Positions 28,519 to 36,255 of a DNA stretch of 64,000 bases are shown in pieces. Below the pieces are notes generated by a model. That model saw nothing but the letters and a program-made list of their open reading frames with translations. It was not told the origin of the DNA and did not search any database. The translations under genes and the position numbers were made by a program. Numbering within the stretch: position 1 is the first letter of the stretch; the number at the start of each line of letters is the position of its first letter. Source of the stretch: Asticcacaulis taihuensis (lineage in GTDB: Bacteria; Pseudomonadota; Alphaproteobacteria; Caulobacterales; Caulobacteraceae); NCBI RefSeq assembly GCF_900100255.1, contig NZ_FMTS01000001.1, positions 620,001 to 684,000 of the forward strand, read 5' to 3'.

Positions 28519-29708
28519 GCGGGTATTTGCAGAACGAAGCGTGTTTCTTCCGGTGTAGAGGTCGCTGTCAGTTCGCCGCCGTGGGCACGGGCAATTTCAG
28601 ACGCAATGTAGAGGCCGAGCCCCAGGCCCTGCTGTGTCAATTGACCGTGCCCGCGCACGAAAGGCTGGAACAGGCGCGTCATGATATCTGCCGGTATCTG
28701 CTGCCCGCCATTGGCGACCTGGAGTTCGAGCTTCCTCTCTCTGCTTCTGGCACTGACGCGCACCGGTTCATCCGGCGCGCCATAGGTCAGGGCATTTCCT
28801 AACAGATTGGAAAAGAGCTGCGCGATACGGCTGCCATCGCAATCGACCGGCGAACGCAAATCGTAAGCCACGGAGATCACCCGTTCGGGCCAGCTTGTGC
28901 GCAACTCGCTGATGACCTGCTCAAGAACGGGCTCAAGCCGTATATCCTGACGAATATCGAGTACAATTCCAGCCCCCATGCGGCCGCGGGCAAAATCGAG
29001 CACATTCTCGATCAATTCGGTCATACGCGCGGTACAGGTCTGCATCATGGCTACAAGACGGGTGCCACGTTCATCGAGGGGTATTTTCTCAAGCAAGGTC
29101 ACCCCGGACATGATGGCGCCAAGAGGATTGCGCAGGTCATGCCCAAGCACGGCGATGAACTGCTCGCGTAACTCGGCGGTCTTCTGCGCTTCTGCCAGCT
29201 CGGATTGCGCGGCCATCATATGGTAATGCGTGTCAAGGTGATGGGCGATCAGTTCGGCATACAGCTCAAACATACCGATAATTTCCGGCGTATTGACCCT
29301 GGTCGGCCGGCTGTCGATAGCACAGAGCGTGCCGAAGAAACGGCCACCCGGCAATATGATCGGCACGGAGATATAGCTTTTCAGCCCATATATTGCCGGC
29401 GTATGATGCGTGGCATAATGCGGATCTTTGGCAACGTCATCAAAAACAATCGCTTTTAGGCTCTGGCGAATTTCGTGGCAGAGCGTGGTTTCGACCTTCA
29501 GTTCCCCACCTGGTTTCAGGCCGAAACCGATATTGTCCTTCACCCCGCAGGCCACCCAGCGTTCCGGCGTGATACGGGCAATGGCGGCAAACCCCATGCC
29601 GGTTGTGCGACAGATCAGATCGAGTATTCGGGGCACGGCCGCAATGCCGGCAACGGCGTCGATGTCCGTCTGAAAATCGCCGTTTCTTGTGATATCCAGT
29701 GTGTCCAT
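28515..29708 (-). CDS. GAF-domain sensor histidine kinase (soluble)
   Basis: 397 residues, no membrane segment. A GAF domain occupies about residues 20-160 (FDDVAKDPHYATHH, LKSYISVPIILPGGRFFGTLCAID). The HisKA helix has the phospho-acceptor His190 in VLGHDLRNPLGAIM. The HATPase domain has the N box SNLLGNALTYG and the G boxes GLGLGLYIASEIARAHGG. The GAF subtype is that of bacteriophytochrome-like or redox sensors; the ligand cannot be told. No response regulator gene lies next to it, so it is an orphan kinase. Confidence 0.88.
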   Translation of the reverse strand: MDTLDITRNGDFQTDIDAVAGIAAVPRILDLICRTTGMGFAAIARITPERWVACGVKDNIGFGLKPGGELKVETTLCHEIRQSLKAIVFDDVAKDPHYATHHTPAIYGLKSYISVPIILPGGRFFGTLCAIDSRPTRVNTPEIIGMFELYAELIAHHLDTHYHMMAAQSELAEAQKTAELREQFIAVLGHDLRNPLGAIMSGVTLLEKIPLDERGTRLVAMMQTCTARMTELIENVLDFARGRMGAGIVLDIRQDIRLEPVLEQVISELRTSWPERVISVAYDLRSPVDCDGSRIAQLFSNLLGNALTYGAPDEPVRVSARSRERKLELQVANGGQQIPADIMTRLFQPFVRGHGQLTQQGLGLGLYIASEIARAHGGELTATSTPEETRFVLQIPA

Positions 29709-29799
29709 TAGCGAAATTGGTCACACCTGACACGACAAGGCAAACATAGATTTCGCCTGATACGGGTGACTATCCAATAAACGCGGTCTGGAAAAAATT

Positions 29800-30363
29800 T
29801 TAGCCGGAATGCGCAGAAATTGTCGTTCTGACAGTGGTCAGTATTTCATCCGAAAGCGTCTCATCATTGACCGCCCGCGCGAGGACCATGGCGCCGACCA
29901 GCGTCGATAACAGGGTGATCGCCTTTTGCCGCCCCTCGCCGGTGTCGGTCAAAACCGCCAGGGCGTCGAGATAATCCGCCACCCCTTCGCTGAAGACCTG
30001 CCGCACGGGTTCAGCCTGCCGGGCCACATCGGCGGCCAGAGACGGAAACAGACAGGCCTGGCCCGGCTCATCGCGGTTTTTCGTCGACAGATAGCGCGTC
30101 ACATAGGCATCCAGTTCCGTCTGCCGATCCCCTTTCGCCGCCTTCAGACGCCCCGCCTGGCGCTCAAGGGAGGTCGCGCAGGTCTGTGCCACCAGATCTT
30201 CCTTGGAGTCGAAATAGGTGTAGAAGCCGCCATGCGACAAGCCGGCCGCCTGCATGACATCGGCCACCTTGACGCCGTCGAAGCCATGCCGCCGAAACCC
30301 TTCGGAAGCCGCCGCCAGCAGTTTCTCCCGATTGGCCTCGACATTTGCTTTGGATGTTTTCAT
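29800..30363 (-). CDS. TetR-family repressor
   Basis: 187 residues. The DNA-binding domain at about 5-55 has EKLLAAASEGFRRHGFDGVKVADVMQAAGLSHGGFYTYFDSKEDLV, a textbook TetR helix-turn-helix. The C-terminal ligand domain (AcrR/NemR-like, QACLFPSLAADVARQ) belongs to the group with a conserved Cys. I chose the ATG at 30363 because the HTH starts soon after it; upstream extension runs through the operator region. It diverges from an MFS transporter gene, 67 bases apart, and most likely represses it and itself. Confidence 0.88.
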   Translation of the reverse strand: MKTSKANVEANREKLLAAASEGFRRHGFDGVKVADVMQAAGLSHGGFYTYFDSKEDLVAQTCATSLERQAGRLKAAKGDRQTELDAYVTRYLSTKNRDEPGQACLFPSLAADVARQAEPVRQVFSEGVADYLDALAVLTDTGEGRQKAITLLSTLVGAMVLARAVNDETLSDEILTTVRTTISAHSG

Positions 30364-30375
30364 GTCTTGACTATA

Positions 30376-30414
30376 CATGACCATTATCATAAATGCAATC
30401 ATGACAATTATCAT
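30376..30414. promoter_or_regulatory. Direct repeat operator candidate between tetR-type and MFS genes
   Basis: CATGACCATTATCAT (30376-30390) and CATGACAATTATCAT (30400-30414) are 15-base direct repeats, 14 of 15 identical, 24 bases apart (start to start). Each half contains ATGA...TCAT symmetry. They fill most of the 67-base divergent promoter region, the right place for a TetR operator. Confidence 0.65.
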
Positions 30415-30430
30415 GTAAAATGAGTCCGCC

Positions 30431-31699
30431 ATGATTTCGACCGTCCTCGCCGACCGCCTGAAGCGCCACAATATTCACTACGGATGGGTGATGGCCGGCG
30501 TTGCCTTCCTGGTCATGCTCACCACCGCCTGCGCACTGGGTGCGCCGGGTGTGCTGATGCCGCCACTGGAGAAGGAATTCGGCTGGAACACGGCACAAAT
30601 CTCGGGAGCGCTTGCTTTACGGCTGATACTGTTCGGCGCCATCGCCCCCTTCGCGGCCGCCTTGATGCTGAGGTTCGGCCTGAAAAAGGTGGTGTCGCTG
30701 GCGCTTGCCCTGATCGTCAGCGGGCTTGGCCTCTCCATGCTGATGACTGAGATGTGGCAACTGGCCCTCTTTTGGGGCATTTTTGTTGGCGTCGGTTCCG
30801 GCATGACGGCCATTGTTTTGGGCGCCACCGTCGCCACGCGCTGGTTCACGCACCGGCGCGGTCTGGTGATTGGCCTCCTGACTGCCAGTTCAGCTACCGG
30901 CCAACTGGCCTTCCTGCCGCTGGTCGCCAAAATGTCGGAAAGTCATGGCTGGCGCGCAGCGCTGCTACTGGTGGTCGGCCTTCTTGCCGTGGCGTTGGTC
31001 GCTGTGCTCTGCCTGCTGCGTGACCGGCCGACCGATCTGGGCCTACTGCCCTGTGGCGAGACCGAGGCCGTACCGCCCGCGCCCGCGACACAGCTTTCCC
31101 CAATCGCCATGCTGACAGAAGCCGCTCGGACCCGCACCTTCTGGATTCTGTTCGCCAGCTTCTTTGTCTGCGGCGCCTCGACCAATGGCCTGATCCAGAC
31201 GCACTTCGTTTCCCTGTGCGGCGACTACGGCATGGCGGCGGTGACGGCGGCCAGTGTGCTGGCCATGATGGGCATATTCGACTTCATCGGCACCATCGGT
31301 TCCGGCTGGCTGTCCGATCGCTTCGATTCGCGCTGGCTGCTCTTCTGGTATTACGGCCTGCGCGGGCTTTCGCTGCTCTACCTGCCCCATACCGATTTTA
31401 CCTTCGGCGGCCTGTCGCTGTTTGCCGTCTTCTACGGGCTCGACTGGATCGCCACCGTGCCGCCGACCCTGAAACTGACGGCTGAAAAGTTCGGCCGCGA
31501 AAAGGCCGGCGTGGTGTTTGGCTGGATATTTGCCGGCCACCAACTGGGCGCGGCGGCCATCGCCTTCACCGCCGGCTATATCCGCACCACCTATGCCACC
31601 TATATCCCGGCCTTCCTGATCGCCGGCAGCCTGTGCCTGTTCGCCGCCTTTTTCGTGCTGCTGATCACGCGACCTAAGACGGTGCCAGTCGCCGCCTAG
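30431..31699 (+). CDS. MFS transporter (oxalate/formate-antiporter-like subgroup)
   Basis: 422 residues, twelve predicted membrane helices. NIHYGWVMAGVAFLVMLTTACALGAPGVLMPPLEKEFGW is typical of the MFS subgroup with OxlT-like and monocarboxylate transporters; FGLKKVVSLALALIVSG and SGWLSDRFDSRWLLFWYYGLRG are the loop 2-3 and 8-9 MFS motifs. The substrate is unknown. Divergence from a TetR repressor suggests an efflux or uptake pump induced by its ligand. The ATG at 30431 directly follows the operator region. The end overlaps the TadG-like gene by 4 bases, convergent. Confidence 0.85.
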   Translation: MISTVLADRLKRHNIHYGWVMAGVAFLVMLTTACALGAPGVLMPPLEKEFGWNTAQISGALALRLILFGAIAPFAAALMLRFGLKKVVSLALALIVSGLGLSMLMTEMWQLALFWGIFVGVGSGMTAIVLGATVATRWFTHRRGLVIGLLTASSATGQLAFLPLVAKMSESHGWRAALLLVVGLLAVALVAVLCLLRDRPTDLGLLPCGETEAVPPAPATQLSPIAMLTEAARTRTFWILFASFFVCGASTNGLIQTHFVSLCGDYGMAAVTAASVLAMMGIFDFIGTIGSGWLSDRFDSRWLLFWYYGLRGLSLLYLPHTDFTFGGLSLFAVFYGLDWIATVPPTLKLTAEKFGREKAGVVFGWIFAGHQLGAAAIAFTAGYIRTTYATYIPAFLIAGSLCLFAAFFVLLITRPKTVPVAA

Positions 31700-33357
31700 A
31701 TCACCAGGGCCGCCCCGGAACAGCGCAGGCCATTGACCTGGGCATCGACCTCGCCCAGCCCGACGCCCAGTTGATCGAGCAAGGCATTGATCACCGGATC
31801 AAGCACGGGGCCCAGTCCGGCAATCAGGTTACCAAGGCTCTTTGTCACAAGATCCAGGCCGATGCCCAGCCCCAACACATTAGCCGTCAACTGGGCCTGA
31901 CCAGCCAGGGACGAGCCGATGCTGGTCACGGCGTCGTTGGTCCGTACGGTCTTCACGGTCTGGTTGCTGATATCGGCGGCGCTGAAGGTGGCGGTCTGCC
32001 AGGTCGTTCCGCCCACCTTAATCTGCGATTGAGCCGTAACGCCCCCGACCAGCGGGATTGTCACCAGTTGCGCCGGTGATACGGCCAGCGTTTTCTTGAA
32101 GTCGTTCAGATCTGTCGCATTGACCGTGCCGATAGCGGCCTGACCGATGCCGGGGCTTAAGGCCAGCGTGACACTGTTCAGCGTCTTGTTGGCATTGCAG
32201 GAGATACTCGACAATTTGCCCTGGGCCGAAGCGAGTTCAATAAAGAGCGGTACATGAACCAGACTGACGCCTGACAATCCGGGCACCACCTGGGCATCGA
32301 TATAAAGCCTAGCCTGCGCCGTGCGGATGATCGGCTCGCCGGTGCGGGTGACGGTCAGCCATGCGGAATGATTGGGCCGCTCGCCGATCGCCATCCAGAC
32401 CTTCAGGCCCGCCAGCCCCGGCGCTTGCGCCCCCAGATCGAGCTGTACCTGCCGGTCCTGGTTGGCAAGGGACAGAATGGCCCTGGCCATTGTCAGGCTG
32501 TCGACCGTGATCGCCGCGTCGGCGCCGCCGACAATCCGATCCTGTTCGCCATAGGCGCCGATATCGACCAGATCGCTCATTTTGATCTTCGTCGATTTGA
32601 CCGGACTATTGGCGAGCACCTTCAGCGTTGTCCTGGCATTCGCGTCCGTCTCATCAGCCAGCAGGGTCAGGGCATCGCCGACCGTGATGTCATTGGCGAG
32701 GGATTGATCGAAAGTGGCGGCGGTCAGATTGGCGCGGGTATGCAGGGCCTGGACATAGTTCAGCAGATCGACCTTCGCGCCGGCCAGATTGTTGTAATCC
32801 ATGACGGTGAGATTGACAGTGCTGCCGGTCAGGCCGCTCAGGAGCGCATTGGCCACGCCGCCATTGACCGAGGCCAGCCGCGTACCGATGCTGAAAGCCG
32901 CCAGCCTGACCGACGAGGCCGTGGCCGTGCGCGTGATGTGCGCTGTATTCTGGCCCAGCATCCGGCCGAAAAACAGATCGGCATCCGCGCTCAGGGTCAC
33001 CTGCGCCGCATTGGCATCGGTCACCGGCGTGGCCTTAAAACGCGCTGACGGTGTCTTGCTGACACTGGCATCGTAAAAGCCGATCTGCGTCATCGCCGTG
33101 ATAATGTCTCCCTTTGCATTCGCCAGCACCACCGCCTGGGCCGCACTCTGGGCCGTGGTCAGATTCGCCGCCGCCGACATCGCCGCCAGATCGGCCGTGC
33201 CCTGCAATTCCCGGCTTTTGACGTAGACATAGCCCATATCGACGGCAAAAGCCGCCAGCGCCACTGTAATAATCATCAGTCCCGCTCCCATGATCAGGAC
33301 GGACCCGCGCTTGTCGCGGTGGAAGCGGGCCAGGAAATGAACATGAAAAGATCTCAT
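31696..33357 (-). CDS. TadG-like protein with pseudopilin N-terminus
   Basis: 553 residues. A short basic leader (RFHRDKRGSVLIMGAGLMIITVALAAFAVDMGYVYVKSRELQ) forms the TadG/TadE-type membrane anchor (helix about residues 22-45), and AADLAAMSAAANL after it is the TadG signature. The rest is a long extracytoplasmic beta-rich part with few cysteines. TadG proteins belong to Flp/Tad pilus assembly. I chose the ATG at 33357 because GGAGGG precedes it by 5 bases; an in-frame TTG upstream is unlikely. It follows a TadE-like gene; the tad ATPase and secretin genes are not in the window. Confidence 0.8.
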   Translation of the reverse strand: MRSFHVHFLARFHRDKRGSVLIMGAGLMIITVALAAFAVDMGYVYVKSRELQGTADLAAMSAAANLTTAQSAAQAVVLANAKGDIITAMTQIGFYDASVSKTPSARFKATPVTDANAAQVTLSADADLFFGRMLGQNTAHITRTATASSVRLAAFSIGTRLASVNGGVANALLSGLTGSTVNLTVMDYNNLAGAKVDLLNYVQALHTRANLTAATFDQSLANDITVGDALTLLADETDANARTTLKVLANSPVKSTKIKMSDLVDIGAYGEQDRIVGGADAAITVDSLTMARAILSLANQDRQVQLDLGAQAPGLAGLKVWMAIGERPNHSAWLTVTRTGEPIIRTAQARLYIDAQVVPGLSGVSLVHVPLFIELASAQGKLSSISCNANKTLNSVTLALSPGIGQAAIGTVNATDLNDFKKTLAVSPAQLVTIPLVGGVTAQSQIKVGGTTWQTATFSAADISNQTVKTVRTNDAVTSIGSSLAGQAQLTANVLGLGIGLDLVTKSLGNLIAGLGPVLDPVINALLDQLGVGLGEVDAQVNGLRCSGAALVI

Positions 33358-33372
33358 GGCACCCTCCAAAGT

Positions 33373-33798
33373 TTAATAGCCGCCGCGCACGATGGACGCT
33401 GAGCGGATAATGGTGTCCGGCATTCCTGGCGGCAGGGGAAAAAGCTCGAATGTGCCGCCATCTGGCTTGTAGGTCAGGGTCACGGTCAGAACCTGCGTGC
33501 CCTCCGTAATGGAGAGGGACGCCGTGCCTTTCGACAGGAAGGCGTATTTGTCAGTCTCGCTGTCCATAACGCCCTGCGCCAGTTCCAGCCGTTCGGCGGC
33601 TGTGCTGCCGGCTATGGCCGTGCGCGCGGCGTCGTTGACCATCTGCTGTACACCGTGCGCGGTCGAGAAATAGCTGCCATAATCCACGATCCCGGCCAGC
33701 ATCAGAATGAACAGCGGGCTGATCAGGGCAAACTCAACCGCTGATGCGCCCGATTTATCCGAGCACCCGGCATGAAACGAAAAGGCCCTGTGAAACAT
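33373..33798 (-). CDS. TadE-like pseudopilin
   Basis: 141 residues. KSGASAVEFALISPLFILMLAGIVDYGSYF is the TadE N-terminal signature: prepilin-peptidase-like processing zone, conserved Glu (VEFA), then the hydrophobic helix. The mature domain is beta-rich. It is probably an inner-membrane pseudopilin of a Tad-type system. The start is either ATG 33798 or GTG 33810 (uncertain). It is 15 bases upstream of the TadG-like gene. Confidence 0.78.
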   Translation of the reverse strand: MFHRAFSFHAGCSDKSGASAVEFALISPLFILMLAGIVDYGSYFSTAHGVQQMVNDAARTAIAGSTAAERLELAQGVMDSETDKYAFLSKGTASLSITEGTQVLTVTLTYKPDGGTFELFPLPPGMPDTIIRSASIVRGGY

Positions 33799-33835
33799 GT
33801 GCTGCGCCACCCAAGGATGAGATAACTACGATAGC

Positions 33836-33859
33836 AACTTAAAATTGCATATTTAAGTT
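33836..33859. promoter_or_regulatory. AT-rich palindrome upstream of the TadE/TadG-like genes
   Basis: AACTTAAA (33836-33843) and TTTAAGTT (33852-33859) are perfect 8-base arms around ATTGCATA. It lies about 40 bases before the TadE start, so it may be an operator. The spacing between TTAA tetramers is 10, so it is not a CtrA box. Confidence 0.4.
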
Positions 33860-34002
33860 TCTCAATTCCTAATTGCCAAGAAGAATGTACCTGGGGCGGC
33901 AATATCACCCTGACGACGCCTTTATGAACCAGAGGAGACATCCCTACAGTCTCCTTGCAACCGGATGGACTAGCCTCTCTGTAACAAGCAATGGAGATAC
34001 CT

Positions 34003-34263
34003 ATGGCCACCCCTTCCCAGTCTTCAGGCAATAACGGCCTGGTCGTCATTATCGCCGTCGCAGTCATTGCCATTCTGGCGGTCGGCGCCATATTTCTGAT
34101 GCAGGATCATCGTTCCGGCAGCGAACGGGTCGGTGACGCCATCGAGGCCGCGCCGCACGGGCTTGACAAGGCGGCCGACAAACTGGGCGATCAGGCGCCG
34201 GCGGATAATGTCGAGCGCAACCTCGATAAGGCTGGTGACAAGGTGGAAAAGGCCGTCAACTGA
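34003..34263 (+). CDS. Small single-pass membrane protein, function unknown
   Basis: 86 residues: a short polar start, one membrane helix (GLVVIIAVAVIAILAVGAIFLM), then a charged Lys/Asp/Glu-rich tail (GDAIEAAPHGLDKAADKLGDQ ... LDKAGDKVEKAVN) with a heptad-like repeat of DKA/DK units that suggests an amphipathic helix. I chose the ATG at 34003 because GGAG at 33994-33997 sits 5 bases upstream. Function unknown; the tail resembles LEA-like or envelope-stress proteins only in composition. A strong terminator follows. Confidence 0.6.
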   Translation: MATPSQSSGNNGLVVIIAVAVIAILAVGAIFLMQDHRSGSERVGDAIEAAPHGLDKAADKLGDQAPADNVERNLDKAGDKVEKAVN

Positions 34264-34276
34264 TCGATGCGAAAGT

Positions 34277-34306
34277 GGCCGTGCGATTATTCGCCGGCCA
34301 TTTTTT
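34277..34306 (+). terminator. Rho-independent terminator
   Basis: GGCCG(T)GCGA / TCGC-CGGCC stem with one bulged T and a TTAT loop, followed by ATTTTTT. It ends the small membrane protein gene and stands just before the tRNA on the opposite strand. Confidence 0.75.
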
Positions 34307-34319
34307 CATGTTTGGGTAT

Positions 34320-34395
34320 TGGTAGGCCCGGAGGGACTCGAACCCCCAACCAGACCGTTATGAGCGGTCGGCTCTAACCATTGAGCTACAGGCCC
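34320..34395 (-). tRNA. tRNA with CAT anticodon, probably tRNA-Ile (lysidine type)
   Basis: 76 bases including encoded CCA (34320-34322). D-arm AGCTC..GAGCC; anticodon stem GACCG-CTCATAA-CGGTC with CAT at 34360-34362; T-arm GGGGG-TTCGAGT-CCCTC; discriminator A. The acceptor stem has a G1-U72 and a U6-G67 wobble. CAT can be elongator Met, initiator or Ile2; the GACCG/CGGTC anticodon stem and TTGGTTG-like variable region fit alphaproteobacterial tRNA-Ile(CAT), whose C34 is changed to lysidine. Confidence 0.85.
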
Positions 34396-34560
34396 CCAAA
34401 TATGAAGGGAGGCCGTGCTAACATGCACGCCGTCAGATTTAAAGGCTATTTTTGAACTGTCCGGCCTGTTCAGCCCACATTCATGCGCGATCGATCATCA
34501 TGGACTTACCGCAAAGCCGATATCAAGGCTTGCGGCACTCAAACAAGAAAGACCATCCAC

Positions 34561-35316
34561 ATGCCCGCCATCAAATCCGCCCTGCTGAAATCCTTCGCTT
34601 TAGGTGCCCTGAGCGCCGGCCTGGTCGCCGCCCCCCTGATGGCCCCTGGCGCAGCCCTGGCCCAGACCACGCAACCCGTTCTGGTCATGCCGGCACAAAG
34701 CACCTTGTCCCTCAGCGCCAATGGCGAGGTCAGCGCCACGCCCGATATGGCCACCATCAATTTCGCCGTGGTGACGCAAGGCAATACCGCCTCCGACGCC
34801 ATGAAGGCCAACAATGTCCGTATGAACGCGGTCTTGGCGTCTCTGAAGAGCGCCGGCATCGCCGCCAAGGATATCCAGACGTCGAGCCTTAACCTCAATC
34901 CGCAATATGACTATACCGATGGCCAGGCGCCGAAGCTGACCGGTTATCAGGCGCAGAACCAGATCACCGTTCGTGTCAACGACCTGAACCAGACCGGTCC
35001 GGTGATCGATGCCGTGATCAAGGCCGGCATCAATCAGGTCAATGCCATCAATTTTGGCCTGAAAAACGACGAAGCCCTGACCGACCAGGCGCGTCAGGCA
35101 GCGGTCGCCACCCTGCTCAAGCGCGCCAATCTCTATGCCGCCGCCACCGGCATGAAGGTCAAGCGCATCATCTCGATCGAGGAAGGCGGCCCGGTCTATA
35201 ACCAGCCGCAGCCGATGATGTTCCGCGCCAACAAGATGGCCGATGCCTCGACGCCGGTGTCTTCCGGCGAACTGCAACTGAGCGTCAACGTCTCGGCGAC
35301 TTTTGAGCTCGAATAA
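34561..35316 (+). CDS. SIMPL-domain (DUF541) exported protein
   Basis: 251 residues. A Sec signal (LLKSFALGALSAGLVAAPLMAPGAALA) is followed by the SIMPL domain: STLSLSANGEVSATPDMATINFAVVTQG, later NQITVRVNDLNQTGPVIDAVIKAG and KRANLYAAATGMKVKRIISIEE. The fold has a beta-alpha duplicated core, and related proteins are periplasmic oligomers of uncertain role (for example BP26/Omp28 of Brucella). The ATG at 34561 places the signal peptide properly. It seems to be monocistronic and ends at a clear terminator. Confidence 0.85.
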   Translation: MPAIKSALLKSFALGALSAGLVAAPLMAPGAALAQTTQPVLVMPAQSTLSLSANGEVSATPDMATINFAVVTQGNTASDAMKANNVRMNAVLASLKSAGIAAKDIQTSSLNLNPQYDYTDGQAPKLTGYQAQNQITVRVNDLNQTGPVIDAVIKAGINQVNAINFGLKNDEALTDQARQAAVATLLKRANLYAAATGMKVKRIISIEEGGPVYNQPQPMMFRANKMADASTPVSSGELQLSVNVSATFELE

Positions 35317-35334
35317 CCCTTCCTCCCCCGCCAT

Positions 35335-35371
35335 AAAGCCTGTCACGCCAAAAGCGCGACAGGCTTTTTTT
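35335..35371 (+). terminator. Rho-independent terminator of the SIMPL gene
   Basis: AAAGCCTGTC..GCC / GCGCGACAGGCTTTTTTT: an 8-bp AGCCTGTC/GACAGGCT stem extended by GC pairs and followed by seven T residues, 19 bases after the stop codon. Confidence 0.85.
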
Positions 35372-35414
35372 GTGCATGAAATTCAATCATTGCGATAAAG
35401 GAGATGACGCGAAA

Positions 35415-35429
35415 TTAAGACTTTATTAA
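35415..35429. promoter_or_regulatory. Perfect CtrA-type box TTAA-N7-TTAA
   Basis: TTAAGACTTTATTAA, with the second half extended to TTAACC as in the full CtrA consensus. It is the only perfect TTAA-N7-TTAA I found in an intergenic region here. It lies just after the SIMPL terminator, 10 bases before a 46-codon ORF and about 200 bases before the TIGR02466-type gene, so it probably controls one of those two. By composition I would expect well under one such site by chance in 64 kb. Confidence 0.6.
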
Positions 35430-35438
35430 CCTGATAGC

Positions 35439-35579
35439 ATGTTTGGAAAACGTGCCGCATCATACGCAATAGCAAAAACCGCCCCGGCCCTTCCGGCCTG
35501 GCTCGCCATTGACAGTGCGTTCAACCCGGTGAATGTCGGTATATTCCTGGCGGCCCTGCTTTTCGGAATGAACGCCTGA
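35439..35579 (+). CDS. Possible 46-residue small protein
   Basis: ATG at 35439, stop at 35577-35579. The product has a basic, Ala-rich N-terminus (MFGKRAASYAIAKTAPALP) and a hydrophobic C-terminal stretch (VNVGIFLAALLFGMN) that could insert in a membrane. It lies directly behind the perfect CtrA box, but I see no Shine-Dalgarno sequence, and the box may overlap its core promoter. It could be a real cell-cycle-controlled microprotein or only leader sequence of the next gene. Confidence 0.3.
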   Translation: MFGKRAASYAIAKTAPALPAWLAIDSAFNPVNVGIFLAALLFGMNA

Positions 35580-35622
35580 ATAACTGGCTTGCCCTGTCCG
35601 CCTTGCGGGATTAGGACAGGCC

Positions 35623-36255
35623 ATGACCAAAACAGCACCCGCAACCGTTTCGCCCCTGTTCGTGACCGAGCTTTACCGCGCCGATCTGGCGACGCAGCCG
35701 GGCTTTGAGGACTTCCTCGCCGAACTGGACGATACCTGCCGCGCCATCGCCGACGAGGATGAAGCCGGCCAGACCTGGTCGCAGACAAAGGGCTATCTCG
35801 GCTACACCTCCTATGCATCGCTCAATGACCTGCCGGCGCGGGCAAGTGTCTTCGCCGACCTGAAGGCCATGCTCGATACCCATGTCGCCGCCTTTGCGGA
35901 AAAGCTCGATTTCGACCTTCACGGCCAGAAGCTCAAGCTGAACTCCCTGTGGATCAACATACTGGAGCCGATGGGGCACCATTCCAGCCATATCCACCCG
36001 CACAGCGTCGTTTCCGGCACTTTTTATGTCTCTATCCCGGAAGGCGCCAGCGCCCTGCGCCTGGAAGACCCGCGTCTCGGCTTCATGATGAACGCCCCCC
36101 TGCGCAAGGCCAATGGCAGGTCGGAACACCAGACCTTCGTCAATGTCACCCCGCAGGCCGGCACTGTGCTGCTGTGGGAAAGCTGGCTGCGTCACGAAGT
36201 CCCCATCAATCTCAGCGACGATGTGCGCATTTCGGTGAGTTTCAACTATGGCTAA
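35623..36255 (+). CDS. TIGR02466-type putative 2OG-Fe(II) oxygenase
   Basis: 210 residues. NSLWINILEPMGHHSSHIHPHSVVSGTFYVSIPEG and LLWESWLRHEVPINLS fit the double-stranded beta-helix of Fe(II)/2-oxoglutarate-dependent oxygenases of the TIGR02466 group: an HxH/HxD-like ligand set HIHPH and the distal His in RHEV, with Arg in the strand DDVRISVSFN. The substrate is unknown. The gene overlaps the following oxidoreductase by 8 bases, so the two are a translational pair. The perfect CtrA box lies upstream. Confidence 0.8.
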   Translation: MTKTAPATVSPLFVTELYRADLATQPGFEDFLAELDDTCRAIADEDEAGQTWSQTKGYLGYTSYASLNDLPARASVFADLKAMLDTHVAAFAEKLDFDLHGQKLKLNSLWINILEPMGHHSSHIHPHSVVSGTFYVSIPEGASALRLEDPRLGFMMNAPLRKANGRSEHQTFVNVTPQAGTVLLWESWLRHEVPINLSDDVRISVSFNYG

